Assembly (NCBI RefSeq): GCF_016865585.1
Contig: NZ_JAESND010000002.1
Span: 186,001 to 250,000 of the forward strand
Source of the DNA: Jeongeupia naejangsanensis
GTDB taxonomy: Bacteria > Pseudomonadota > Gammaproteobacteria > Burkholderiales > Chitinibacteraceae
Reading direction: 5' to 3'
DNA length: 64,000 nucleotides
The stretch's first letter is position 1. Each line of letters starts with the position of its first letter. The translations under genes were made by a program, and so were the position numbers. Shown here piece after piece: positions 38,555-48,329 of the stretch. The notes beneath the pieces were generated by a model. The model was not told where the DNA came from and did no database searches. It was given only the letters and a program-made list of their open reading frames with translations.

Positions 38555-39666
38555 ACACGGCAAAGCGGTGCGATATTGCCATCGTCGGCGCCGGCATCGT
38601 CGGACTGGCGCACGCGCTGGCCGCGGTCAAGCGCGGCCACACCGTGACGGTGTTCGAGCGCGACAGCCAGCCGCTCGGTGCGTCGGTCCGCAACTTCGGC
38701 CTCGGTCTCGTCCTCGGACAGGCGCAGGGCGAGATGCACGCGCTGGCGCGTACCAGCCGCGAGATCTGGCTCGACGTCCTGCCGAAGGCCGGCTGCTGGC
38801 ACAAGACGCAGGGCAGCGTGACCGTGGCGCGCAACGCGGTCGAGCAGGCGGTGCTCGACGAATTCCAGGCCTTGCGTGGTCATGAATACGGTACGCGTCT
38901 GCTGAGCCCGGCCGAGGTCGGCACGTTTGGTTTGCCGATCGGGCAGGTGACCGGGGGGCTCTACAGCGGCGACGAGATCGCGTTCGAATCGCGCGTGGCG
39001 CTGCCGCGTATCGTCGCCTGGCTGGCCGAGGTGCATGGCGTCGAGTTCGTGTTCGGCGCGCAGGTCAACGCGATCGACCTGCCGACGGTGACGACCAGCC
39101 GTGGTGTCTGGCAGGCCGAGCGGGCCATCGTCTGCGCCGGCCACGATTTCCAGACGCTGTTTCCCGACGCTTATGCCCAGCCGCCGCTGCAGCGTTGCGC
39201 ACTGCAGATGCTGCGCGTTGCCAATCCGGGCGTGATGCTGGGGCCGGCGTTCATGACCGGGATGTCGACGCTGCGCTACAGCTCGTTTGCCGGGCTGGAG
39301 ACGCTGGCCGCGTTGCGGCGTCAGCTCGACGAGTCCGACCCGGTCTGGCTCAATGAGGGCATCCACCTGATCGTCCAGCAGGTCGGCGCGTCGGGCGAGT
39401 TGCTGATCGGCGATTCGCACCGCTACGGCGAGTCGGTCGGGCCGTTCAACAGCGAGGCAATCGACGCACGCCTGCTGCAGCTGGCCGGGTCACTGCTCGG
39501 GCGGCCGTTGACGGTGCTGGAGCGCTGGCAGGGCGTGTATGCCAGCGGGCCGGATGGTTACCTGGTCCGGGAGCCGGCGCCCGGGGTGACCGCGGTGGCG
39601 ATTACCTGCGGTATCGGCATGAGCGTGTCGTTCGGGCTGGCGGAGCAGATTCTGGGGCCGGCTTAA
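38551..39666 (+). CDS. Phosphonate-cluster FAD-dependent oxidoreductase
   Basis: A 371-residue flavoprotein of the DAO (glycine/sarcosine oxidase-like) fold: [21 protein letters not shown] at the N terminus binds FAD, and the C terminus carries the second FAD contact ([12 protein letters not shown]). It matches the family that recurs in AEP clusters next to phnW or phnX (named as TIGR03364-type). Members are thought to oxidise N-substituted or modified AEP to phosphonoacetaldehyde, feeding PhnX; this is family knowledge, not shown here. It overlaps phnX by 4 bp (ATGA), and its stop shares bases with the convergent VOC gene. Confidence 0.8.
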   Translation: MNTAKRCDIAIVGAGIVGLAHALAAVKRGHTVTVFERDSQPLGASVRNFGLGLVLGQAQGEMHALARTSREIWLDVLPKAGCWHKTQGSVTVARNAVEQAVLDEFQALRGHEYGTRLLSPAEVGTFGLPIGQVTGGLYSGDEIAFESRVALPRIVAWLAEVHGVEFVFGAQVNAIDLPTVTTSRGVWQAERAIVCAGHDFQTLFPDAYAQPPLQRCALQMLRVANPGVMLGPAFMTGMSTLRYSSFAGLETLAALRRQLDESDPVWLNEGIHLIVQQVGASGELLIGDSHRYGESVGPFNSEAIDARLLQLAGSLLGRPLTVLERWQGVYASGPDGYLVREPAPGVTAVAITCGIGMSVSFGLAEQILGPA

Positions 39667-40043
39667 CCGGCAGCCGCTGGCAACGTGTCGGCGGCCTGGA
39701 TCAGTTCGACGCGGTTGCCGGCCGGGTCGATGGTGAACCCGCGCGGGCTGCCGAGCACATCGGATTGCGTGTGCCAGCACGCGCCACGCGCTGCCAGTTT
39801 GTCGAGCACGGCGGCCAGATCGTCGACCACGAGGGCAAAGTGGACGCTGGGGTGGGGAGGCAGATCGCTTTCGGACAGGTGCAGTTGCACTGTCGGCGTG
39901 AGCTGCAGCCACGCGCCGGTAACGTGCTCGCTTTTGCTTTTCTTGGGAATGCGGGCAAAACCGAGCACCTCGGCGTAGAAGGCGACGACCGCGTCGGTCC
40001 CGCCCGGCGGGACGACGATGGTGAGGTGATGAAGGTACGCCAT
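39663..40043 (-). CDS. VOC (glyoxalase/dioxygenase superfamily) protein
   Basis: A 126-residue single-domain VOC protein: MAYLHHLTIVVPPGGTDAVV, FYAEVLGF, HFALVVDDLAAVLDKL and RGFTIDPAGNRVELIQ. Metal-ligand positions appear to be the N-terminal His, a middle His (SVHFAL) and the last Glu (NRVEL), so metal binding is possible. Function is unknown; it is convergent with the FAD oxidoreductase and could handle an aldehyde product, but nothing proves it. The ATG at 40043 gives a normal VOC length; the longer frame was rejected. The stop overlaps that of its neighbour. Confidence 0.75.
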   Translation of the reverse strand: MAYLHHLTIVVPPGGTDAVVAFYAEVLGFARIPKKSKSEHVTGAWLQLTPTVQLHLSESDLPPHPSVHFALVVDDLAAVLDKLAARGACWHTQSDVLGSPRGFTIDPAGNRVELIQAADTLPAAAG

Positions 40044-40220
40044 GGGAAATCCTGTACGGTGGCGGTGGCTGGATAAGGGGCACAGGGCGGTCGCGTCAGC
40101 CCCGGTGCTGCAAACACGCAACACTGAATGATGCCATACCGATTGCAATGGCTGGGATGGACACACGCTGGCTATGATCGCCGCCGCGGTGCGTGGTGCA
40201 CCGCTCACCGGTGTTCCGAA

Positions 40221-40550
40221 ATGTCCTCCGCCTGCCAGTCCTGCGGCGCCTGCTGCGCCAGTTTTCGCGTTTCGTTCTACTGGGGCGAAACCGACGCCTG
40301 TCCGGGCGGGACGGTACCCGCGGATCTGACGACGCCGATCAATCCATGGCGCGTGGCGATGCGCGGCACCGAGGTCGCGCCGGTGAAGTGCATCGCCTTG
40401 CTGGGCGAGGTCGGTGTCTCGGTCGGCTGCAGCATCTACTCGCAGCGCTCCAGCACCTGCCACGAGTTCAGCGAGGGCGACGAGCGCTGTAACGATGCCC
40501 GCGCGCGCCACGGCCTGCCGGCGTTGCAGGCGGCAATCAGCGTGTCATAG
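40221..40550 (+). CDS. YkgJ-type cysteine-cluster protein
   Basis: A 109-residue protein with the zinc/iron-chelating-type cysteine pattern of the YkgJ family: CQSCGACCASF at the N terminus, a middle C-P-G-G, then KCIAL, GCSIYSQRSSTC and RCNDAR. Ten cysteines in such a small chain suggest metal binding. The function of the family is unknown. The chosen ATG directly precedes the SACQSCGACC motif, and the in-frame ATGs upstream extend into non-conserved sequence. Confidence 0.75.
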   Translation: MSSACQSCGACCASFRVSFYWGETDACPGGTVPADLTTPINPWRVAMRGTEVAPVKCIALLGEVGVSVGCSIYSQRSSTCHEFSEGDERCNDARARHGLPALQAAISVS

Positions 40551-40612
40551 CAACGTCACCTCGGGCTCGTAGGCTGCCGCTCCTTGACCGATCACGACAA
40601 GAGAGCAGCAAG

Positions 40613-42265
40613 GTGAGGAAGATCGTAGCAACCGCGTTTGCCGGCGCACTGCTGGCCAACCTGAGCGCCTGCGGGGGCGGCAGCGACAATGCCGGCCCGA
40701 CACCTGCGCCGGTACCGACCCCGGCCCCCACGCCCGCACCGACCCCGGTTCCGACACCGACACCGGTGCCGCAAACCTGGTACACGACCAAGACGCCGTA
40801 TTCGCCGAAGCAGGATACGGCGAGCTACGAGGTGCCGCCGGCCGGCTTCAGCCCGGTGTACACCGAACTCGTCGCCCGACACGGCTCCCGCGGGCTGTCC
40901 AGCCTGAAGTACGACGCGGCGATGTACGCGATCTGGCAGAAGGCTGCCGCCGACGGCGCGCTGACCGAACTGGGCCAGAAGCTGGGCCCGGACCTGATGC
41001 GGCTGATGAAGGCCAATGCCTTGCTCGGCTACGGCGTTGCCGGGATTTCGACGCCGGGCTACGGCAACCTGACCGCGGTCGGCATTGCCGAACACCAGCA
41101 GCTGGCGGCACGCTTGCTCAAGCGGCTGCCGGCGTACTTCGATGACGTGGCCAGGGCGGCCGGCAGTGGCGCGGCACGACAGATCGTCGTGCAATCGTCC
41201 GGCGTCGACCGGGCCGTCGACAGCGCCAGTTTCTTCAGCCAGTCGCTGACGGGCAATGCGCCGGCACTCAAGCCGGTCACCGTTGCGGCCGACGCGCTGA
41301 CCGCTTATCCCGCCAACGCACCAGTGGCGCAGGCCGCAGGCGTGAACCGTTTCCTGCTGTACTTCCACAAGCTCGTCGCCAAGACCGATCTGGTCAGTGA
41401 CCCGGCCAGTCCGTACTACCAGACCTATCAGGACAGCCTGGCGTTCCAGGCCTACGCCGCCGATGCCGATCTGAGCGCCAAGCTGGCCGGTTTCAATGCT
41501 GACCCGGCGCTGAAGACTGCGGCACGTACGGTGCTCGAGCGCCTGTTCACCAAGACGTTCGTCGACAGGATCGACAACGGTACCTACAGCTTTGCCAACA
41601 GCGGTAGCTTCAGCTTCACGAGCGACGACGGCAAGTTCACCAACACGCTGACCGGTGACGGCAAGACGACGGTGAAGGGCATCGTTGATGTGGTGTCGAT
41701 GCTGTACAACGTCTACGTGATCACGCCGGCCTTCAAGGGCACGCTCGATCTCGATTTCGGTGCCTACCTGCCGGATGCACAGGCCCGGACGTTTGCATAC
41801 CTGCAGGATGCGCAGGACTTTTACGCGATGGGGCCGGGCATGACCGAAGCCGGTACCGCCACGTTCAGGATGGCGACCGCGCTGCGCGAGGATTTCTTCA
41901 ACGAAGTCGACGCCATCGCCAAGGGGCAGCTCGGCCGGGCGGCCAAACTGCGCTTCACGCATGCCGAAATCATCATCCCGTTCGCGTCCAGCCTCGGGCT
42001 GGCCAACGTCTACGTACCGGTGCCCAAGGCGCAGACCTACAGCTACGACAACAACCCGTGGCGTGGCGAACTGGTATCGCCGATGGCGGCCAATGTGCAG
42101 TGGGATGTCTATCGCGACGCTGGCGGCAGGCTGCTGGTGAAGATGCTCTACAACGAGCGCGAGACGGCCTTCAAGGCGGACTGCGAAGGGGCCCGCTTCA
42201 AGGCCGGCAGCAACTTCTACGACTACGGCAAGCTGAAGGCCTGCTACGGCCACGTGGCAAGCTGA
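40613..42265 (+). CDS. Histidine acid phosphatase-family lipoprotein (phytase-like)
   Basis: A 550-residue exported lipoprotein starting at GTG. The lipobox LSAC (Cys about 20) is followed by a Pro-Thr linker (about 28-53). The catalytic RHG motif is in ARHGSRG, and a C-terminal THAE is the proton-donor motif of branch-2 histidine phosphatases (phytase/inositol polyphosphate phosphatase type). It probably releases phosphate from organic phosphates outside the cell. It is 1-10 kb from the phosphonate genes, which is suggestive of a shared phosphorus role but has no CTAGA site before it. Confidence 0.8.
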   Translation: MRKIVATAFAGALLANLSACGGGSDNAGPTPAPVPTPAPTPAPTPVPTPTPVPQTWYTTKTPYSPKQDTASYEVPPAGFSPVYTELVARHGSRGLSSLKYDAAMYAIWQKAAADGALTELGQKLGPDLMRLMKANALLGYGVAGISTPGYGNLTAVGIAEHQQLAARLLKRLPAYFDDVARAAGSGAARQIVVQSSGVDRAVDSASFFSQSLTGNAPALKPVTVAADALTAYPANAPVAQAAGVNRFLLYFHKLVAKTDLVSDPASPYYQTYQDSLAFQAYAADADLSAKLAGFNADPALKTAARTVLERLFTKTFVDRIDNGTYSFANSGSFSFTSDDGKFTNTLTGDGKTTVKGIVDVVSMLYNVYVITPAFKGTLDLDFGAYLPDAQARTFAYLQDAQDFYAMGPGMTEAGTATFRMATALREDFFNEVDAIAKGQLGRAAKLRFTHAEIIIPFASSLGLANVYVPVPKAQTYSYDNNPWRGELVSPMAANVQWDVYRDAGGRLLVKMLYNERETAFKADCEGARFKAGSNFYDYGKLKACYGHVAS

Positions 42266-42300
42266 GTCGGTCCGGCGGTCTGCTCGGCAGGCCCGGGTGC

Positions 42301-43032
42301 TCAGTCCAGCCCGAGCACGCCGCGCAGATCGCGCATGTCGATCACCTGATTGCCGGACGCGGGGGCCTGCATCAGCCGCACGCAGGCCTCGGCGATTCGC
42401 GGGCTGGTCAGCGGCGTGGCCGAGCGCGGCAGCATGTAGGCGAATTGCGCCAGATAGGCTGCATGAAACCGCGCCAGCCAGCCCTGTCCGGTCGGTGGCG
42501 TCCTGAACACGGTCGGGTGGACATGCGCGACACGCTCGAACGGCAGCAGCGCCAGCTGGCGGCCGGTTTCGCCGGCGGCCAGCGGCAGGTGGCGACTCAT
42601 CTGTGCACTCGGCGCCATCGCCTCGATCAGGCAGAACTGGCGCGCACCGGCGCGCGCGGCAGCCTGCGCGATCGGGACGATGTCTTCGTGGCGTACGGCG
42701 TGCAGGCCGGCATCCCGCTGGTTTGCCAGACCGTGCTCGCCGACGTGGCAGTACACGTCATCGATCTGCGGCAGGCGGATGGCCGCCAGTCCGGCGTGAT
42801 CGAGCGGCTCGCCGGTCAGCTGGATTTCGTCGCAGCGCGACGTGCTGCTGAGCAGCGGTTTGCTCGTCAGCACCCAGACGTGACGGTACTCGACCAGCAA
42901 GCGGTTCAGCAGCGCTTCGCCAAGCCGGTTGACCGCACCGGCGATCAGCGCGGTACGGCGTCCGTCCTGCTGCGGTGCGACGTCCTGCAACGCACCGCGC
43001 AGGTCCAGATGCGGTTTCGTCACCGGCTTCAT
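42301..43032 (-). CDS. NAD(P)-binding Rossmann-fold protein
   Basis: A 243-residue protein opening with a short leader and RRTALIAGAVNRLGEALLNRLL, a Rossmann loop in which the usual GxxGxxG is degenerate (GAVNRLG). It resembles YbjT/HTATIP2-like SDR relatives. No catalytic YxxxK is obvious. Its start overlaps the hrpA stop by 4 bp, so it is translated from the same message; it may be a passenger gene. The start at 43032 was preferred over a 61-codon extension that runs through hrpA. Confidence 0.65.
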   Translation of the reverse strand: MKPVTKPHLDLRGALQDVAPQQDGRRTALIAGAVNRLGEALLNRLLVEYRHVWVLTSKPLLSSTSRCDEIQLTGEPLDHAGLAAIRLPQIDDVYCHVGEHGLANQRDAGLHAVRHEDIVPIAQAAARAGARQFCLIEAMAPSAQMSRHLPLAAGETGRQLALLPFERVAHVHPTVFRTPPTGQGWLARFHAAYLAQFAYMLPRSATPLTSPRIAEACVRLMQAPASGNQVIDMRDLRGVLGLD

Positions 43033-46000
43033 CGGCGGGTGATCTCGTCCCACGTCTTGTTCAGCCGCTTCAGCGATACCGGGTACGGCGTTTTCAGCTC
43101 CTGCGCGAACAGCGAGATGCGCAGCTCCTCGATCATCCAGCGGAACGGCGCCAGCGGTGCGGTATCGCGGCCTTCGCGTTGCCATTTGTCGATTTCGCTT
43201 TCCCAGCGCTGCCACAGCTCGGTGATCTCGGCGTTGCGCTGGCCGTCACGCTGCGGGTTTGCGACGCGCTTCTCCAGCCGGACGCGGATGGCCTTCAGGT
43301 ACAGCGGCAACCGCGGCAACTGCTCCCACGGCGTTGCGGCGAGGAAGCCCTGATACACCAGCGTGCCGAGCTGCTGGTTCAGCGCGTGGGCGAGGTTGCC
43401 GGACTTGTTCGCGGCCATCACCACCGGCACGTATTCGGCGACCACCGCCGCCAGTGTGCGGACCACCGCATCGCGCACGCTCGGCAGTCGCACCTTGGCG
43501 CGGGATTTCTGGTTGTCGAATTCCTTCTTGCTGCGCGGTGCGTCGTCATCACCGACGAAGGCGCGGTCGCAGATCGCCGCGACGATGTCGGCCATCAGCT
43601 GGTCGGCGTTCTGCGTGCTGCGCAGCGCGATTGCATGCTGCTGGAAGTTCGGCACCGATTTTTCGAGCTGCTTCACGTGCTCCTTGAGCTCGAAACGCAG
43701 CAACTGCACCACGCCTTGCCGGTGCGCTGCGGCTGCGGCATGGGCGGTGTCGAACAGCCGGATTGCGCAGGCCTCCTCGTCGGGGACCAGCGCCGGATAG
43801 CCGGTCAGCTTGCGACCGTGGCGCTTGAAGGTGATCTGCTCGGGCAGGTCGCCGAAGTCCCACTTCACGATGCCGGATTTTTCGATGCCGGCATCGTCGG
43901 CTTCGTCGCGGAACGTCAGCTGCGCGGCTTCGCCGAGCTGGGCGCGGATCGCGATCAGGTCGCGGCCTGCTGCCAGCTCCTGACCCGCGTCGTCGACGAC
44001 GCGGAAGTTCATCAAGAGGTGCGGCGGCAGCACGCTGGCGTCGAAATCCTCGGCGGTGACGGTCAGGCCGGTGCCGCGCGTGACGGCGTGCGCCAGCTGC
44101 GGTAGCAGCGGTGCTTCACGGTCGGCCTTGTCGAGCTCGGTCAGCATCTTCGTCGCAAACTCGGGTACCGGCACACAGACGCGGCGGATCGTTTTCGGCA
44201 GCGACTTGACCAGCAGCGTGACCTTTTCGCGCAGCATGCCCGGGACCAGCCAGTCGAACACGGCGTGGTTGACGCGGTTGAGCTGGTGCAGCGGCAAGGT
44301 CAGCGTCACGCCGTCGAGCGCATGGCCGAGCTCGAAGCGGTAGGCCAGTGGCAGCCTGGCTTCCGCGAGTTTGAAGAACACCGGGAACTGCTCCTCGGTC
44401 ACCGCGTCGGCGGTGTGGCTCATCAGGAACTCGCGGCTCAGGTACAAAAGCTGCGGCTGTTCGCGCTCGGCTTTCTTCAGCCAGGCCTCGAAGCTGGCGC
44501 CGTTGACGACATCGGCCGGCACGCGCTCGTCGAAGAAGGCGTACAGCGCGTTTTCGTCGACCAGTACGTCCTGACGGCGTGCCTTGTGTTCAAGCTCCTC
44601 GATTTCGAGCAGCAGCTCGAGGTTGTGGTCGAAGAACTTCGCCTTGGTCTGATAGTTGAAGCGGACCAGTGCCTCGCGGATGAAGATCTCGCGCGCCTCG
44701 ACCGGGTTGATCCGGCCGTAGTGGACGCGGCGACGGTTGACGATGGGCAGGCCGTACAGCGTGACACGCTCGCTGGCGATCACCTGCGCACCGTTCTTCT
44801 CCCAGTGCGGATCGAAGTACTGCTTCTTGGTCAGGTGCGTCGCGAGCTTCTCGATCCATTCCGGTTCGATTGCCGCAACGCCGCGCGCGTACAGCTTGGT
44901 GGTCTCGACCAGTTCGCCGGCGACGATCCATTTCGGCCGCGCCTTTTTCAGCCCCGAACCCGGAAAGATGTTGAACTTGATGTCGCGTGCGCCGAGGTAT
45001 TCGTCGCGGTCCGGTTGCTTGAAGCCGAGGTTGCCCAGCAGGCCGGTCAGCAGCGCCTTGTGGATCTGCTCGAACGTGCCGGCAGCCTCGTTGGTGCGCC
45101 AGCCGAGGTCGTCGACGATGTCGGCGAGCTGCCGGTGCAGATCACGCCATTCGCGCAGACGGATGTGCGACAGGAAATGGGTATGGCACACCTCGACGAG
45201 CTGGCGGTTCGAGGTTTTTTCGGCGACGGCCTTTTCGAAGAAGGCCCACAGGTTCAGGTAGGTGAGGAAGTCGGACTTCTCGTCGACAAATTTAGCCTGC
45301 GCGCGGTCGGCGGCATCGCGGGCGTCGAACGGCCGGTCGCGCGGGTCCTGCACCGACAGGCCCGAGGCGATGATCAGCACTTCCTTCAGGCAGGCCTGTT
45401 CGTGGCCGGCGAGCAGCATGCGCGCCAGCCGCGGGTCGACCGGCAAGCGCGCGAGCTGCTTGCCGACCGGGGTCAGCTCATCGAAGTCATCGACGGCGCC
45501 GAGCTCGTGCAGCTGCTGGTAGCCATCGGCGACCAGCCGCCCTGATGGCGCTTCGAGAAAGGGAAAGGCATCGACCTTGCCGAGCCTGAGCGCAGCCATC
45601 CGCAGAATCACGCCTGCAAGGCTGGAGCGGACGATTTCCGGATCGGTAAACGGCGAGCGCAGATTGAAATCTTCTTCCGAGTACAGCCGGACGCAAATGC
45701 CCGAGGACACGCGGCCGCAACGGCCGGCGCGCTGCCGCGCCGACGCCTGCGAGATCTTTTCGACCAGCAGCTGCTCGACCTTGGCACGCGGGCTGTAGCG
45801 GTTGATCCGCGCGTGGCCGGAGTCGATCACGTAGCGGATGCCCGGCACGGTCAGCGAGGTTTCGGCAACGTTGGTCGCCAGTACCACGCGGCGGCCGTTG
45901 CCTGGGCGGAAAATGCGCTGCTGGTCTTCATTCGACAGCCGCGCGAACAGCGGAATTACTTCGGCATTGCGCAACTTGGCCTTGCGGAAGGCCTCGGCGG

Positions 46001-46910
46001 TTTCGCGGATTTCGCGCTCGCCGGGCAGGAAGACCAGGACGTCGCCGGCACCGTCGGTGCGCCACAGCTGCTCGACTTCGGCGACGATGGCTTCTTCCAT
46101 TTCGATTTCGGCGTCGTCCTCGTCGCGGCTCTCCAGCGGGGCGTAGCGGACTTCGACCGGATAGGTGCGGCCCGAAACTTCGAGCACCGGAGCGCCGTCG
46201 AAATGCGTCGAGAACCGTTCGGCGTCGATCGTGGCCGACGTGACGATGACCTTGAGGTCGGGCCGGCGCGGCAGCAGCTGTTTCAGGTAGCCGAGCAGGA
46301 AGTCGATGTTGAGGCTGCGTTCGTGCGCCTCGTCGACGATGATCGTGTCGTAGGCGGCGAGATCTCGGTCGGACAGCGTTTCGGCCAGCAGGATGCCGTC
46401 GGTCATCAGTTTGATGTAGCTGTCGCCGCTCGATTTCTCGGTAAAGCGGACCTTGAAGCCGACAATGCTGCCCAGTTCGGACTGCAGCTCCTGCGCAATC
46501 CGGCTGGCGACCGAGCGCGCGGCGAGCCGGCGCGGCTGGGTGTGGCCGATCAGGCCGTTCACGCCGCGACCGAGTTCAAGGCAGATTTTCGGCAGCTGCG
46601 TCGTCTTGCCCGAGCCGGTTTCGCCGCAGAGGATGACGACCTGGTTTGCTGCAATCGCATCGCGGATCTCGTCGCGGCGCTGGTTGACCGGCAGCGATTC
46701 GTCGAACGTCGGCACCGGCAGATTCTGGCGGCGGCGCTCGGTCTTGCCGGCGGCGTGTTCCAGTTCCTGCTGCAATTGCGCTTCGAGCCGATCGGCTGGC
46801 TTGCCGGCGGCGCGTCGGGCTTCGAGCGTGGCGAGTTTTTTCGCCAGCGGGGCGTGTTCGCGCGCCGGAACCCGGCTAAGGAGATCGGAAAGGGGGGCGG
46901 AAGCGGTCAT
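43029..46910 (-). CDS. hrpA: ATP-dependent RNA helicase HrpA
   Basis: A 1293-residue DEAH-box helicase (E. coli HrpA 1300). Walker A GETGSGKT at 96-103, DEAH at 193-196, motif III SAT soon after, and QRAGRCGR for motif VI are all present, followed by the HA2/OB-fold region and the long DUF3418 C-terminal part unique to HrpA. In E. coli it rescues stalled ribosomes on mRNA and is implicated in fimbrial mRNA processing. It is the largest gene in the window. Confidence 0.96.
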   Translation of the reverse strand: MTASAPLSDLLSRVPAREHAPLAKKLATLEARRAAGKPADRLEAQLQQELEHAAGKTERRRQNLPVPTFDESLPVNQRRDEIRDAIAANQVVILCGETGSGKTTQLPKICLELGRGVNGLIGHTQPRRLAARSVASRIAQELQSELGSIVGFKVRFTEKSSGDSYIKLMTDGILLAETLSDRDLAAYDTIIVDEAHERSLNIDFLLGYLKQLLPRRPDLKVIVTSATIDAERFSTHFDGAPVLEVSGRTYPVEVRYAPLESRDEDDAEIEMEEAIVAEVEQLWRTDGAGDVLVFLPGEREIRETAEAFRKAKLRNAEVIPLFARLSNEDQQRIFRPGNGRRVVLATNVAETSLTVPGIRYVIDSGHARINRYSPRAKVEQLLVEKISQASARQRAGRCGRVSSGICVRLYSEEDFNLRSPFTDPEIVRSSLAGVILRMAALRLGKVDAFPFLEAPSGRLVADGYQQLHELGAVDDFDELTPVGKQLARLPVDPRLARMLLAGHEQACLKEVLIIASGLSVQDPRDRPFDARDAADRAQAKFVDEKSDFLTYLNLWAFFEKAVAEKTSNRQLVEVCHTHFLSHIRLREWRDLHRQLADIVDDLGWRTNEAAGTFEQIHKALLTGLLGNLGFKQPDRDEYLGARDIKFNIFPGSGLKKARPKWIVAGELVETTKLYARGVAAIEPEWIEKLATHLTKKQYFDPHWEKNGAQVIASERVTLYGLPIVNRRRVHYGRINPVEAREIFIREALVRFNYQTKAKFFDHNLELLLEIEELEHKARRQDVLVDENALYAFFDERVPADVVNGASFEAWLKKAEREQPQLLYLSREFLMSHTADAVTEEQFPVFFKLAEARLPLAYRFELGHALDGVTLTLPLHQLNRVNHAVFDWLVPGMLREKVTLLVKSLPKTIRRVCVPVPEFATKMLTELDKADREAPLLPQLAHAVTRGTGLTVTAEDFDASVLPPHLLMNFRVVDDAGQELAAGRDLIAIRAQLGEAAQLTFRDEADDAGIEKSGIVKWDFGDLPEQITFKRHGRKLTGYPALVPDEEACAIRLFDTAHAAAAAHRQGVVQLLRFELKEHVKQLEKSVPNFQQHAIALRSTQNADQLMADIVAAICDRAFVGDDDAPRSKKEFDNQKSRAKVRLPSVRDAVVRTLAAVVAEYVPVVMAANKSGNLAHALNQQLGTLVYQGFLAATPWEQLPRLPLYLKAIRVRLEKRVANPQRDGQRNAEITELWQRWESEIDKWQREGRDTAPLAPFRWMIEELRISLFAQELKTPYPVSLKRLNKTWDEITRR

Positions 46911-46984
46911 TGCGGCGCGGCGTCGTTGGCGTAACCGCGCATTTTATCACGCGGCAACCACAGGCCCGTGATGCGGCGAGGCTG

Positions 46985-48172
46985 CTATTCGGCCGACTTC
47001 AGCACGATCACGGTCCTGGCATTGCTGCTGATCGTCCTGGCGTCGCTGACGAGTGCGCCTTCGCTGGTCACCGGCGTGAAGTGGCAACGACGCTGCGTTT
47101 CACCGGCTTCGGGCAGCAGCGAGGTGCCGGCGATCAGGTCGATCGGGCGGCCGAGCAGGGCAACCGGCGGCGTGTTCAGCAGCTCGCACGCGCGCAGGTT
47201 CGCGAACTCGATCTGGCCGTCGCACACGAGCAGGAAGGCGCAGGGCAGGGCATCGGCAATATCGCTGCCGAGCGGGTCGGTGACGGCCAGAGCGTCTTCT
47301 GCGGCTTTTACATGACTGATGTCGATGGCCATCGACAGGATGTAGACATCGCCGTCACGGACCAGCGGCTGCTTGGTGATGTCGAACCAGTGGGTCCGGC
47401 CGCTGGGCAGGGTCCAGTGATCGACGACGCGGATCGTCTGGCCGTGCTCGAGCACTTCCTCGTCCCCGGTCGAGAACGGTAGGGCGTCGTCGTCGGTACC
47501 CATGTGCGACTGCACCAGCAGATCGTGACCGAGCGTGGTCTGCGTGGCGCGGTTGACCAGCAGGAAGCGGCCGTGCCGGTCGCGAACGTAGATCAGGTTG
47601 GGGCTGACGTCGATGACCTGATTGAGGAAGAGCTGCTGCTGGAACAGGGCCTCCTCGGCGTCCTTGAGTGCGCTGACGTCGCGGATCAGGGCGACGCAGC
47701 TTTTTGCGTCCCGCGGCATCATCCGGACTTCGAAGGCTCTGGCGCTGCGGGCGTCGTTGCCAAGCTTGTATTCGAAATGCAGCGGCTTGTTGCTGCTCTG
47801 GACGACGATCAGCGATTCAAGGTACTGCCGGGCTATGCGGGTCGGGAACAGTGACGAGATGCGGTTGTTGCCGCCGGCGGGCATCGGGTGCTGGTCGTAC
47901 TTGAGGGTGTTGAGCGGCATCGCCGAGCGATTGGCGTAGTCGATTTGCCAGACCAGATCGGGCAGGCAGGCGGGCAGGTCGGCGAAATCCTGTGCTGGTG
48001 TGGCCGGGGCAGCACGCCGGGTGCCGAACCAGAGCATTGCGGCGCAGGCGGCAATGCCAAGCTGCAACAGCAGCATGCCGGCCGACGACGGCGCGAGTAT
48101 CGGGCTGAGGGCCAGCAGGACAGCGACGCCGGCGGCTGCGGCGACAAATACGGATGAGGGCAGGGAGCGCAT
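46985..48172 (-). CDS. Membrane-anchored multi-PAS sensor without output domain
   Basis: A 395-residue protein with two N-terminal membrane segments (about 8-50), then three PAS-like regions (about 65-165, 180-290 with SPNLIYVRDRHGRFLLVNRA, and 305-385). It ends without kinase, GGDEF, EAL or DNA-binding sequence. Possibly a free-standing sensor that acts on a partner, or a gene whose output domain was lost. It is downstream of the tRNA terminator on the same strand. Confidence 0.7.
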   Translation of the reverse strand: MRSLPSSVFVAAAAGVAVLLALSPILAPSSAGMLLLQLGIAACAAMLWFGTRRAAPATPAQDFADLPACLPDLVWQIDYANRSAMPLNTLKYDQHPMPAGGNNRISSLFPTRIARQYLESLIVVQSSNKPLHFEYKLGNDARSARAFEVRMMPRDAKSCVALIRDVSALKDAEEALFQQQLFLNQVIDVSPNLIYVRDRHGRFLLVNRATQTTLGHDLLVQSHMGTDDDALPFSTGDEEVLEHGQTIRVVDHWTLPSGRTHWFDITKQPLVRDGDVYILSMAIDISHVKAAEDALAVTDPLGSDIADALPCAFLLVCDGQIEFANLRACELLNTPPVALLGRPIDLIAGTSLLPEAGETQRRCHFTPVTSEGALVSDARTISSNARTVIVLKSAE

Positions 48173-48291
48173 GCGTATCGGGCGCCTGTCCGGGGTCGGG
48201 TCAAAGACGCCCTGAGTGTATCGGTCGTGTCGGGGGCTTGACCATCAGGCGTGTCTGCAACGGTGACTGCATTGCAACAGTATGACCCAAT

Positions 48292-48321
48292 GCAAAAAGC
48301 CAGCTTTCGCTGGCTTTTTGC
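48292..48321 (-). terminator. Terminator of the tRNA operon
   Basis: On the minus strand a long hairpin with GC-rich stem core (GCCAGC/GCTGGC), 4-nt loop and flanking A/T runs lies just after tRNA-Asp. Confidence 0.88.
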
Positions 48322-48329
48322 TGATATTT

